From assembly GCF_022758235.1 (NCBI RefSeq), contig NZ_JALEBG010000002.1:744001-808000 (forward strand): a stretch of 64,000 bases of DNA. Direction: 5' to 3'. The stretch is from Pontibacter liquoris (GTDB taxonomy: Bacteria; Bacteroidota; Bacteroidia; Cytophagales; Hymenobacteraceae). This document shows, piece after piece, positions 1 to 6,856 of the stretch; position 1 is the first letter of the stretch; each line of letters begins with the position of its first letter. The position numbers were made by a program, and so were the translations under genes. The notes below the pieces were generated by a model. It saw nothing but the letters and a program-made list of their open reading frames with translations, was not told where the DNA came from and ran no database searches.

Positions 1-12
1 ATTCAAATAGCC

Positions 13-543
13 ATGTTGATAATTGAATGTCTTAAAGCAGGTGACTTGAAAATAAACCCTACTCTGAAACAGCTTGAAATAGCAGAAGGTCAGCTTATTT
101 ATCCCTTCGATAAAATCAAACCCAATGAATGGGGTTATATCTATGAAAAGTTTGTAGGTCAAACTCTAGAAAGTGAAGGCTTCAAAATTACTTACAACGG
201 GTTTAACGGATATACAGACGGAGGCATAGATTTGATAGCTGAGAAGGGAAACACGGTTACCTTTATCCAGTGCAAGTATTCACAAACTAAGAAGCTTTCT
301 AAAAGCCATATCAACAACATACTTTTTAAGGCTTCAAGAAAGCTATTTGAAGCCTACAAAGACAAGGAAAAACAACTTGCCTTCGCTTTGATAGTGCATT
401 GCACGAAGAACAACTTCAGACGTGCTCCACTTAAAGAAGACCCAAACAAGCGTGAATACCCTTGGCTAAATTACTTTAAAAGCCAAAACGGTAAATATGA
501 AAATCTAAGAGTGGGGTTTAGAGAAATAGCAATGCATACATAA
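13..543 (+). CDS. Mrr-like restriction endonuclease domain protein, possibly 5'-truncated
   Basis: The protein carries a PD-(D/E)XK nuclease core of the Mrr type: helix residue Glu45 in a YEKFVGQ segment, Asp73 in GGIDLIAE, and the QCK motif (Gln86, Lys88) on the next strand. Such domains cleave DNA, often modified DNA, and are typical of defence or mobile genes. The reading frame stays open from base 1 to the ATG at 13, so the true start may lie outside the window and an N-terminal domain may be missing. The gene is visibly richer in A+T and lysine codons than its neighbours, which suggests recent acquisition. The fold is fairly clear; the substrate is unknown. Confidence 0.6.
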   Translation: MLIIECLKAGDLKINPTLKQLEIAEGQLIYPFDKIKPNEWGYIYEKFVGQTLESEGFKITYNGFNGYTDGGIDLIAEKGNTVTFIQCKYSQTKKLSKSHINNILFKASRKLFEAYKDKEKQLAFALIVHCTKNNFRRAPLKEDPNKREYPWLNYFKSQNGKYENLRVGFREIAMHT

Positions 544-899
544 GAACTTCACTCAGCTATAATTACCGTTCATGCTTAAGTAACCCCTGCCCAGCATAAA
601 GCTGATAAAGCCATTCCATTAATTCTGACGTCCTCTCCTGCTCGTTTCCAAACCACCCTCCCACAGCCGTATACTACCACTTGCAGCAACCACGCTATTC
701 TTTTTAAAGTAAGATACCGTTAGCGCCGGGTTAGCCGTTGTGAGAAGAAGAAATTGTACCTTTTTGGAGGTTGGCTGGCCGCGGCGGCTATCTTTGCCTT
801 AGCGACTGCATCTGTTTACCCATGCCTAGCAGCAGCAAGCAGTGTTTATCAGTCGCATGTACGATTTTTGCCCTTGACGTTTTTTAGCACCTTTACACT
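544..899. other. Intergenic region with one candidate promoter
   Basis: No convincing gene or RNA is seen in these 356 bases. Base composition shifts from AT-rich (like the upstream nuclease gene) to the GC-richer background at about 600-780. A candidate promoter for the next gene lies at 763-796. Confidence 0.5.
763..796 (+). promoter_or_regulatory. Bacteroidota-type promoter candidate for the gene at 900
   Basis: TATCTTTG at 789-796 matches the Bacteroidota -7 consensus TAnnTTTG exactly, with TTTG at 763-766 as a possible -33 box (22-base spacer, slightly long). The implied leader is about 95 bases. Confidence 0.4.
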
Positions 900-1457
900 A
901 TGTTAAAGCGAATTTTGTTTTTGAGTATCCTGCTTTGCGGGGTAAGTATAGTAAGCCGGGCCCAGGTATACCGCACGGCTGCGGGAGTGCGCCTCGACAG
1001 TGATGTTTTTGGCCTTACGCTACAGCAAAAACTGCATGAGCAGGGCACGCTCGAAGCGATCCTGGCGCTGAGTGCCCGCGAATACAGTGCCACGGCCCTT
1101 TACGAGTGGCACCGGCCCATACTGGGCAAGCGCTTTAATTACTACCTGGGTGCGGGCGGCCATGTGGGCAACCTGAAAGATAATGGTATGTTTACAGGGG
1201 TAGACGGCATCATCGGGGTAGAGTATAAGGTAAACGGGCTCCCCTTCCTGCTCTCGGCCGATGTGAAGCCAGCCGTGCATTTCCATCACGAAGATTGGAC
1301 GGATTTCTCCACGGGCATCTCAGTGCGCTACGTTATCGTGAAAGAGAAAAAGAAGAAGAAAAGCCTCTGGCCTTTCGGCAAGCAACAGGACGAGGATAAC
1401 AAGCGCGATCGTAAAAAAGGAAGCATCTTTGACCGCCTGAAGCAGGACAATGACTAA
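900..1457 (+). CDS. Predicted outer-membrane/secreted beta-barrel-like protein with lysine-rich tail
   Basis: 185 residues with a clear signal peptide (hydrophobic residues 5-16, cleavage near SRAQ-V) followed by alternating strands of the kind seen in small Bacteroidota outer-membrane barrels (YYLGAGGHVG, GIIGVEYKV, FLLSADVKP). I do not recognise a named family. From about residue 148 the chain changes character: it becomes highly charged and carries two similar lysine-led pieces (KKKKSLWPFGKQ and KKGSIFDRLKQ), an unusual end for an exported barrel. The gene stands alone between a promoter candidate and a hairpin terminator. Function unknown. Confidence 0.6.
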   Translation: MLKRILFLSILLCGVSIVSRAQVYRTAAGVRLDSDVFGLTLQQKLHEQGTLEAILALSAREYSATALYEWHRPILGKRFNYYLGAGGHVGNLKDNGMFTGVDGIIGVEYKVNGLPFLLSADVKPAVHFHHEDWTDFSTGISVRYVIVKEKKKKKSLWPFGKQQDEDNKRDRKKGSIFDRLKQDND

Positions 1458-1489
1458 GGGCAGGTGCTTGGCGGAGCAGCAAAAAGAAA

Positions 1490-1516
1490 GAAGCCCGGTT
1501 GGGGCCGGGCTTCTAT
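1490..1516 (+). terminator. Hairpin terminator after the 900-1457 gene
   Basis: GAAGCCCGG (1490-1498) pairs perfectly with CCGGGCTTC (1505-1513) across a 6-base loop. The T-run after the stem is short, so the terminator is moderate. Confidence 0.6.
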
Positions 1517-2122
1517 TGAAAAGCGAGCCGCGCTGGAGGCTGTGATTAAGTATGTTTTCATCTGAAAGGGAAGGCCTGCCTCCTGCTGCAGCGGGGGACT
1601 GCTGCAGGCATGAGCCCACCACATACCAGTACTAACGCCAGCGCAAAGTTAGTTGGTAACTAAGGTTTAGTGATTCGCTTTTCTGTTTAATTATAGAGAT
1701 TTCCTTCTTTTATATGGCCCTGCGCTTGCTGCCTCAGCATGCGCAGAAGTTGGTGCTGCTGCAGGCCATTTTGTAACATGGGCAGCGGGCGGTTATGCTC
1801 TGTTATAAAGCGCCGGCAACCACATCGCTATGCCGGTATTTATACCAGAACCCTTCTTTTAAAAGCCAGCTGCTGCCGGGCAGCTCCAAGTAAAAGCTAA
1901 ATATAGCGGGCCTGAAACCCGAATAAAAGGAAATCAGAGGGCGGATTGTAACATCGCAGAATAGCTGCTAAACGAATGTTTAAACAGAGGAATGGCGCTC
2001 TTTTGCTTGTTTCGGCCACTTTAGTTTTGGCAAAATACCCCCTGTTTGTAACATTGCCTAAATTACAACAAGGGTTGGTGGCCGAAATTTTAATGTGGAG
2101 ATTTAGCGGGCAGTGGCCCAGA
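1517..2122. other. Long intergenic region with a nested inverted repeat
   Basis: About 600 bases with no supported protein gene. The only clear structure is a nested inverted repeat at 2010-2087, listed separately. Several short stem-loops (for example around 1868-1886) are no stronger than chance. Confidence 0.4.
2010..2087. repeat. Nested inverted repeat, possible structured RNA or 3' element
   Basis: TTTCGGCCAC (2010-2019) is perfectly complementary to GTGGCCGAAA (2078-2087). Inside it, 2040-2051 pairs with 2063-2074 at 10 of 12 positions, leaving a short apical loop. The two stems are coaxially nested. The element lies 36 bases beyond the stop of the minus-strand small genes, so it could be their 3' end, but neither side has a strong T-run. 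Confidence 0.4.
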
Positions 2123-2284
2123 CTATAGGGCAGCTATAGCCTGGGTCTGCTGTGCAGGGGCATTTAGGGGGCTTGCTAACTGGAGCATAGCCTGTGGCGT
2201 TGATTTTTTGTGTGCGTCAAAAATGTCTTTACACGCAAAGCAGAAGCCAATAAGTATGGCAATTAATAAGGCAATGATTTTCAT
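2123..2284 (-). CDS. Small hydrophobic-leader protein (53 aa), third gene of a tandem set
   Basis: ATG at 2284, TAG at 2123-2125. The start MKIIALLIAILIGFCFAC looks like a signal or membrane segment, and the rest is a short Ala/Gln-rich tail ending QTQAIAAL. The N-terminus resembles those of the two upstream small proteins, but the C-terminal NYPN motif they share is absent, so it may be a diverged relative or only share the leader type. A lipoprotein cysteine is possible but the lipobox is poor. It lies 49 bases after the second small gene on the same strand and probably shares its transcript. No known family recognised. Confidence 0.5.
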   Translation of the reverse strand: MKIIALLIAILIGFCFACKDIFDAHKKSTPQAMLQLASPLNAPAQQTQAIAAL

Positions 2285-2333
2285 GGTTTTATTCAGACTA
2301 ATGGCGGATAGTGATGCTGGTCAGGTGTAGCCC

Positions 2334-2498
2334 TTATTTACGGTAGGCTACCACCTGTACTTCTGGCAACATGTTAGGGTAATTCTGGTAATGGTTTAGC
2401 TCTATTCTGGCGCTGATCGCTTTCATGTCATCAGCTGATTTTTTTACAGAGGCGCTAAAGCCAAAAAGCATTGCGAAAAGCAGAATGATAAGTTTCAT
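2334..2498 (-). CDS. Small secreted or membrane protein (54 aa), paralogue of 2543-2707
   Basis: ATG at 2498, TAA at 2334-2336. A hydrophobic leader (MKLIILLFAMLFGFSA) is followed by a polar segment and the C-terminal motif YQNYPNMLPEVQVVAYRK. It aligns without gaps to the protein at 2543-2707: both are 54 residues, both start MKLIILL, and both carry VK[KR]SA.D.K.IS, Y.NYPN[ML]LPEV[QK][VI]VA. The match at amino-acid level between diverged DNA copies is strong evidence that both are real, selected genes. They may be exported peptides or small membrane proteins. Spacing to the upstream gene is 44 bases. No family recognised. Confidence 0.7.
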   Translation of the reverse strand: MKLIILLFAMLFGFSASVKKSADDMKAISARIELNHYQNYPNMLPEVQVVAYRK

Positions 2499-2542
2499 AG
2501 TGGTACTGTTTAAGAGGTAGGTTTTGTATTCTGGTTATCAGG

Positions 2543-2707
2543 TTAGAAATGCGGCGCTACAATTTTTACTTCCGGAAGTAAATTAGGGTAGTTGCTATAC
2601 TTGCTGAGTTCATGCTTCATGCTGATCTCTTTCAAGTCGCTGGCGGATCTTTTTACAGTGGCTCCGAAGCCGAGGATGATGACGATAAGAAGGATAATGA
2701 GTTTCAT
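2543..2707 (-). CDS. Small secreted or membrane protein (54 aa), first gene of the tandem set
   Basis: ATG at 2707, TAA at 2543-2545. The leader MKLIILLIVIILGFGA is followed by VKRSASDLKEISMKHEL and the motif YSNYPNLLPEVKIVAPHF. It is the promoter-proximal gene of three; the start is preceded by ACTATGAAACT, nearly the same context as the second gene. About 115 bases upstream is a sigma54-like promoter, and further upstream are two dyads. The conserved C-terminal block after a hydrophobic leader would fit a peptide that is exported and perhaps processed, but a small one-pass membrane protein is equally possible. Confidence 0.7.
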   Translation of the reverse strand: MKLIILLIVIILGFGATVKRSASDLKEISMKHELSKYSNYPNLLPEVKIVAPHF

Positions 2708-2820
2708 AGTTGTATGGCTTTAAGTGTTTTGGTTTTTTTCTGTTGTATCTTATAGATGGCGCCGCTTCTCTAAAGGTTGCTTTGCCCTGCTATAATTTTT
2801 TTTATTCCTGATTGGCTTAT

Positions 2821-2836
2821 TACATTTAGCGTGCCA
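2821..2836 (-). promoter_or_regulatory. Sigma54-like (-24/-12) promoter for the small-gene set
   Basis: On the minus strand the sequence is TGGCACG-CTAA-ATGTA. The -24 element TGGCACG is a perfect match to the RpoN consensus; the -12 element is ATGTA instead of TTGCA, giving GG-N10-GT in place of GG-N10-GC. The predicted start is near 2811, leaving a leader of about 100 bases before the ATG at 2707. Confidence 0.5.
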
Positions 2837-2897
2837 CACTTGATAACTAACTGTAAATCAGGTGATTGTGTGTTGTTTCGGGCTTCTGCCGGTTGTT

Positions 2898-2945
2898 AAA
2901 AGTGTCCGCTGTCGAACACTTTATTGTTCGACAGCGAACACTTTT
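2898..2945. promoter_or_regulatory. Twin dyads forming a large inverted repeat: candidate enhancer sites
   Basis: Two palindromes lie side by side: GTGTCCG-CTGT-CGAACAC (2902-2919, one mismatch) and TGTTCG-ACAG-CGAACA (2925-2940, perfect). Their centres are 22 bases apart, two helical turns, so both would be on one face of the DNA. They are also inverted copies of each other, so 2898-2918 pairs with 2925-2945 at 20 of 21 positions. They sit 65-105 bases upstream of the sigma54-like promoter, where NtrC-family enhancers usually lie. An alternative reading is a bidirectional terminator hairpin. Confidence 0.55.
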
Positions 2946-3417
2946 TCAGGAAAAAATTTTCTGTCATAAATCCTGTTTAAACATTGATGTGTTTAATTTA
3001 ATAAGGCGGCTCCTCCGTTTAAAGTAGCCTGTTATGGGGGCTACCTGTTTCGCAATGCCCGGGCATAGCAAGGGCACCCTGCCGGCCAGCCTTGCTTAAG
3101 GCCAAAGCAAAGGGATAGCTGCACCGGCGCAGCCTGTTCCTGGGTAAGGTGCCTGATGAAAGTATGAACGTGCGGCCGATGCAGGCGCACGGCTAGAGGC
3201 GGCCCCAATTGCACTTATCAGGGTGTGTTTTACCAATCTGGTTTGCCTTTTCCAGACGTATCAGGCAACTGCCCGGCAGGCTAAATGCCCTGCATACTGG
3301 CAGAAAAACATACTTCTGTCCCTCATCTTTTAAGCAGGCAGGTAAGAGCCGAAACTTAAACTTAACCCACATTCCTGATGTTAAGTATAAAGAGCATATT
3401 TAAGCGTAAACGGATAC

Positions 3418-4236
3418 ATGAAGAAAGTAAAGGGAAAGTTGATTGCGTTGGGAGGTGGAGATGATGACGGCTTGATCAAACTTATTCGGTCAGAGATATG
3501 CCACCTGCATATGCGGATCGAAGTGATTACCACGGCTACAAAAGAGCCCGAAGAGTCGGGCGTGGCGTATAAAGAAGCATTTGAGGAGTTTGGTTTCTGT
3601 AACGTACATTTTTTGCACGTTGACGAGGACCATGCCGCCGATACGGAAGAAAATTTAGAGCGGATCAGCAAGGTAGATGTTATCTTTTTTACCGGAGGGG
3701 ATCAGTTGCGGTTGGCCAAGTTCCTGGGAGGCACGCAGTTGCTGGAGATAATGCGCCGGCGCTTTGAGGAAGAAGAGATCATTATTTCCGGCACCAGTGC
3801 CGGGGCGGCCGTCATGTCCGACCGCATGATCTATAACGGTTATGGTCATTACTCTTTACTTAAGGGCGAGATGAAAACCACCAACGGGTTTGGCTTCGTT
3901 AAAAATGTATACATCGATACGCACTTTGCCGAACGCGGCCGTTTTGGCCGGCTGGCCCACGCGGTGGCCCACGATACAGAGTATGTGGGCATTGGGCTGA
4001 GCGAGGAAACAGGCATTATGATCAGCGAAGGAGACCAGGTGGAAGTGTTTGGCCCGGGTGTGGTAACCATCATCGATGCCAGCAAAATTGCGTATTCCAA
4101 CACGCGCGAAGTGGATGAGAACGAGCCTATAGCTGTAGAAGGCCTGATGATGCACCTGTTAGTAAAAGGATATCGCTATTGCCTGAAAGAGCACTTGTTT
4201 CAGGCGGTGCCCCATGGGCAGCAGGTGGAACATTAA
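3418..4236 (+). CDS. Cyanophycinase-like serine peptidase (peptidase S51 family)
   Basis: 272 residues, the usual length for CphB-type enzymes, which hydrolyse beta-Asp-Arg dipeptides from cyanophycin; relatives cut other isoaspartyl or N-terminal Asp peptides. The nucleophile elbow is SGTSAGAA with Ser127, preceded by the family's FFTGGDQLRL strand-turn. There is no signal peptide, so it should act in the cytoplasm. No cyanophycin synthetase (cphA) is near; the gene is alone, followed by a strong terminator. The family is clear; the natural substrate here is not. Confidence 0.85.
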   Translation: MKKVKGKLIALGGGDDDGLIKLIRSEICHLHMRIEVITTATKEPEESGVAYKEAFEEFGFCNVHFLHVDEDHAADTEENLERISKVDVIFFTGGDQLRLAKFLGGTQLLEIMRRRFEEEEIIISGTSAGAAVMSDRMIYNGYGHYSLLKGEMKTTNGFGFVKNVYIDTHFAERGRFGRLAHAVAHDTEYVGIGLSEETGIMISEGDQVEVFGPGVVTIIDASKIAYSNTREVDENEPIAVEGLMMHLLVKGYRYCLKEHLFQAVPHGQQVEH

Positions 4237-4267
4237 ATAACGCTGTGGCCGGCAACGGGTATAAATT

Positions 4268-4316
4268 AAAAACCGTCCGTTATACTTCATGCTAAGTATA
4301 ACGGACGGTTTTTTTA
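4268..4316. terminator. Strong bidirectional terminator
   Basis: AAAACCGTCCGTTATACTT (4269-4287) pairs with its complement at 4294-4312, flanked by A- and T-runs on both sides. It serves the convergent genes ending at 4236 and 4333. Confidence 0.85.
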
Positions 4317-4332
4317 TTGAAGGCAAGACTTC

Positions 4333-5226
4333 CTATTTCCTGTCCTCGCGCTGCAGTTCCATATTGATGGCGACGCCAGCCTTGGCTCCTTCCGAGGCTG
4401 CCACAATCACCATTTGCATATCGCGGGCAGCATCGCCGGCCACAAAAAGCCCTGGAATATTAGCCTGCTGCAGGCGCTTGGTCTTTATTACGCCCTTGTT
4501 GGTAAACTCGCAGCCCAGCTGGCTCCCCAGGTCGGACTGCTGTTTGGCGCCCATCGAAAAGAACATGGCCTGCTGCGCGCGCTTTTCGCCGTTGCTCAGC
4601 ACAATATGCTGCAGCATCCCTTTATCCCCTTCCAGCCGCAGAATACGGTCGGTGCATACTTTTACTTCGTTCCGGGCGAGCAGTTCCAGGTCCAGGCGCT
4701 GCAGTTTCTTGGTGCCATCGGTAAAAAGGGTCACATCGTCGCTCCAGGTCCTCATGGCCAGCGCCTGGCCTATGCCATCTCTGTTGATGCCATACACGGC
4801 AATGGCTTTGTCGCGGCTCTCCCAGCCATCGCAGTAAGGGCAGTGGTGCACGCTCTTTCCATACAAAGGCTCCAGGCCATCCAGCTGCGGCAGGTTATCT
4901 TTCAGGCCGGTAGCCAGCAGCAGCTTGCGCGAATGGTAAACGGTGCCTTCGGCATCGTTTACCACAAACTGGCCTTTGCTGTAGGTGGCCGACGCTACCT
5001 CAATTGGTTTTATTTCCACGGCATACCGGATCAGCTCCTCGCGCGCCAGCTGGATGAACTCGCGCGGATTTATACCATCGCGGGACAGGAATCCATTCAT
5101 ACTTTCGGCCCATCGGTTGCGCGGCTTTCCCCCGTCAAACACCACTACCTTTCTTCTCGATCGGCCCAGGAGCATTGCCGCGTTCAAACCGGCCGGCCCG
5201 CCTCCTATAATTATCACATCGTACAT
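4333..5226 (-). CDS. Thioredoxin-reductase-like FAD/NAD(P) disulfide oxidoreductase
   Basis: 297 residues. The N-terminal FAD-binding motif is GGGPAG (8-13); a redox pair CPYC sits at Cys129-Cys132; the C-terminal FAD motif is GDAARDMQ followed by A.EGA.A. These place it among low-molecular-weight thioredoxin-reductase-like flavoproteins. The expected nucleotide-binding turn (usually GGGDSA) reads VYGINRDGIGQAL, so the pyridine-nucleotide site differs from classical TrxB. No thioredoxin gene is adjacent. It may act on a dedicated partner, as such proteins often do; TrxB itself is less likely. Confidence 0.8.
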   Translation of the reverse strand: MYDVIIIGGGPAGLNAAMLLGRSRRKVVVFDGGKPRNRWAESMNGFLSRDGINPREFIQLAREELIRYAVEIKPIEVASATYSKGQFVVNDAEGTVYHSRKLLLATGLKDNLPQLDGLEPLYGKSVHHCPYCDGWESRDKAIAVYGINRDGIGQALAMRTWSDDVTLFTDGTKKLQRLDLELLARNEVKVCTDRILRLEGDKGMLQHIVLSNGEKRAQQAMFFSMGAKQQSDLGSQLGCEFTNKGVIKTKRLQQANIPGLFVAGDAARDMQMVIVAASEGAKAGVAINMELQREDRK

Positions 5227-5605
5227 ACCTTGGTCTTTTATTGCGACTTATGATAACGTAAGGGCCATATTTTTGATAGGCAGCTACCCCATAAAGTTGC
5301 ACAGAAGAGGAGCGGATATATAAAGTAGTTTTTAAAATAGATTGAAAATCAGTGCAATATCACCTGGCTCGTATTGCTGGCGCGGGCAAACCGTTCGAGG
5401 GCTTTGACCGCTCGCTGGGTATACTTAGAGGCTGGCCAGAGAGCACCAGCCAGGCCTTTTTATACTTGCAGGAGGTGCTTTCTGCATTTTTCGACCCATT
5501 CTAAAAAATATTTGAAAAAAGGATTCGCTGCCGCTAAATCTGGTATTTATATTTGATATATTTGTTTACATATATCATCACCCTACATTAAATTCAGTTG
5601 CGTTT
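5227..5605. other. Divergent intergenic region upstream of the OmpP1 gene
   Basis: 379 bases between divergent genes. A short open frame at 5374-5556 looks like chance. The right end is strongly AT-rich and holds two overlapping-register -7 motifs for the porin gene (5548-5564). Nothing else is evident. Confidence 0.5.
5548..5564 (+). promoter_or_regulatory. Promoter candidate for the OmpP1/SGNH operon
   Basis: TATATTTG occurs at 5548-5555 and again at 5557-5564, both matching the Bacteroidota -7 consensus TAnnTTTG. No good -33 TTTG is seen at the usual distance. The start codon is at 5606. Confidence 0.45.
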
Positions 5606-6841
5606 ATGAAAAGCAAAATTCTAGCCTTATTAGGTGGTACATTGATTTCCGGCATGGCCATGGCCGGGGGATATCAGGTTAACCTGGCGAGCCAACGGCA
5701 AATAGGTATGGGCCACACGGGCACCGGTCTGGAAACAGGCACCGCCAGTATTTTCTTTAACCCGGGCGCGATGAGCTACATCCGCCAGAATGGGGTAACG
5801 GTAGGAGCCAGTGGCATTATATCTAAAATAGCTTACCGCGCCCCGGAGCCGGGTACCAGTACTGCTGAGGCTGATAACCCGCTGGGCACGCCCTTTCAGG
5901 TATACGGCGCTTATAAAGTAGACGAGCTGTTAACAGTTGGCCTGGGAATATACACGCCTTATGGCAGCACCGTGAAGTGGGGAGATGAGTGGAGTGGCCG
6001 CTTTGGCCTGAACCAACTGGAACTGCAGGCGATCTACATTCAGCCCACAGTAAGCTACAAGGTTACAGACAAATTAGGGATAGGCATCGGGTTTATTTAT
6101 GCCATAGGCGGTGTAAACCTGCAGCGCAGCATTCCGGTGCAGAACCAGGCCGGTGAATATGGCAAGGCCGAGCTGGACGGTGGCGCCAGTGGCATGGGCA
6201 TGAACGTGGGCGTATTCTATAAACCGACCGACAAACTATCGGTGGGCCTGAACTACCGCTCTAAAGTAGACATGGAAGTGAAAGAGGGCGATGTGACCTT
6301 CACCAATATCCCCGGCTCGCTGAGCAGCCGCTTCCCCGAAGGAACAGAATTTGATGCCAGGCTGCCTTTGCCTGCTACCCTGAGCCTGGGCGTTGGCTTT
6401 ATGCCAACAGAGGCGCTGACGCTGGCTTTAGACATCAGCCGTGTGGGCTGGAGCGCGTACGAAAACCTGCGCTTCGACTATTCTCAGAACGTGAACGGCT
6501 CACCGACTTCCGTTAACGCCCGCAACTACGAGGATACATACATTTACCGTATCGGTGCCGAGTATAAAGTAGGCGAAGCCCTGGCCCTGCGCGGTGGTGC
6601 TTACTATGATAACTCACCAGTGCAGAATGGTTACCTGACCCCCGAAACGCCGGATGCCGACTCCCGCGGACTTTCTGCCGGGGTAGGCTACCAGGTATCC
6701 GAAAACCTCAGCGTGGATGCCTCCTTCCTTTACATCAACAAAAAGGAAAGAACAGACGCCTCTGACAAGTCTGGCGGCATTGGCGGTACTTACAAGTCTA
6801 TCGCCTACATTCCGGGCATTGGTTTGAACTATACATTTTAA
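5606..6841 (+). CDS. OmpP1/FadL/TodX-family outer-membrane transporter
   Basis: 411 residues with a signal peptide (MKSKILALLGG..., cleavage after MAMA-GG). The mature N-terminus GGYQVNLASQRQIGMGHTG and the following GTASIFFNPGAMS are the diagnostic start of FadL-type barrels, in which the N-terminal hatch plugs a 14-stranded pore for hydrophobic substrates. The C-terminus ends in an aromatic strand (GIGLNYTF), as expected for BAM-inserted barrels. It is followed after 15 bases by an SGNH-hydrolase lipoprotein, a pairing common in Bacteroidota that suggests lipid or ester uptake and cleavage; the substrate is not known. Confidence 0.9.
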   Translation: MKSKILALLGGTLISGMAMAGGYQVNLASQRQIGMGHTGTGLETGTASIFFNPGAMSYIRQNGVTVGASGIISKIAYRAPEPGTSTAEADNPLGTPFQVYGAYKVDELLTVGLGIYTPYGSTVKWGDEWSGRFGLNQLELQAIYIQPTVSYKVTDKLGIGIGFIYAIGGVNLQRSIPVQNQAGEYGKAELDGGASGMGMNVGVFYKPTDKLSVGLNYRSKVDMEVKEGDVTFTNIPGSLSSRFPEGTEFDARLPLPATLSLGVGFMPTEALTLALDISRVGWSAYENLRFDYSQNVNGSPTSVNARNYEDTYIYRIGAEYKVGEALALRGGAYYDNSPVQNGYLTPETPDADSRGLSAGVGYQVSENLSVDASFLYINKKERTDASDKSGGIGGTYKSIAYIPGIGLNYTF

Positions 6842-6856
6842 TTTCTCCCAACGTAT

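Larger units (their letters stand above)
2708..3417. other. Divergent intergenic region carrying the small-gene control elements
   Basis: 710 bases between the small genes (minus) and the cyanophycinase-like gene (plus). The left part holds a sigma54-like promoter (2821-2836, minus) and two spaced dyads (2902-2940). From 3000 to 3400 I see no gene I can support; an open frame at 3209-3403 has no homology I recognise and poor composition. Confidence 0.5.

Noticed and set aside
3209..3403. A 64-codon open frame before the cyanophycinase gene
   Set aside because: Composition is Cys/Arg-rich without a domain or sensible start context; it looks like chance coding in a GC-rich gap.
5374..5556. A 60-codon open frame upstream of OmpP1
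   Set aside because: No recognisable protein features; it covers the likely promoter region.
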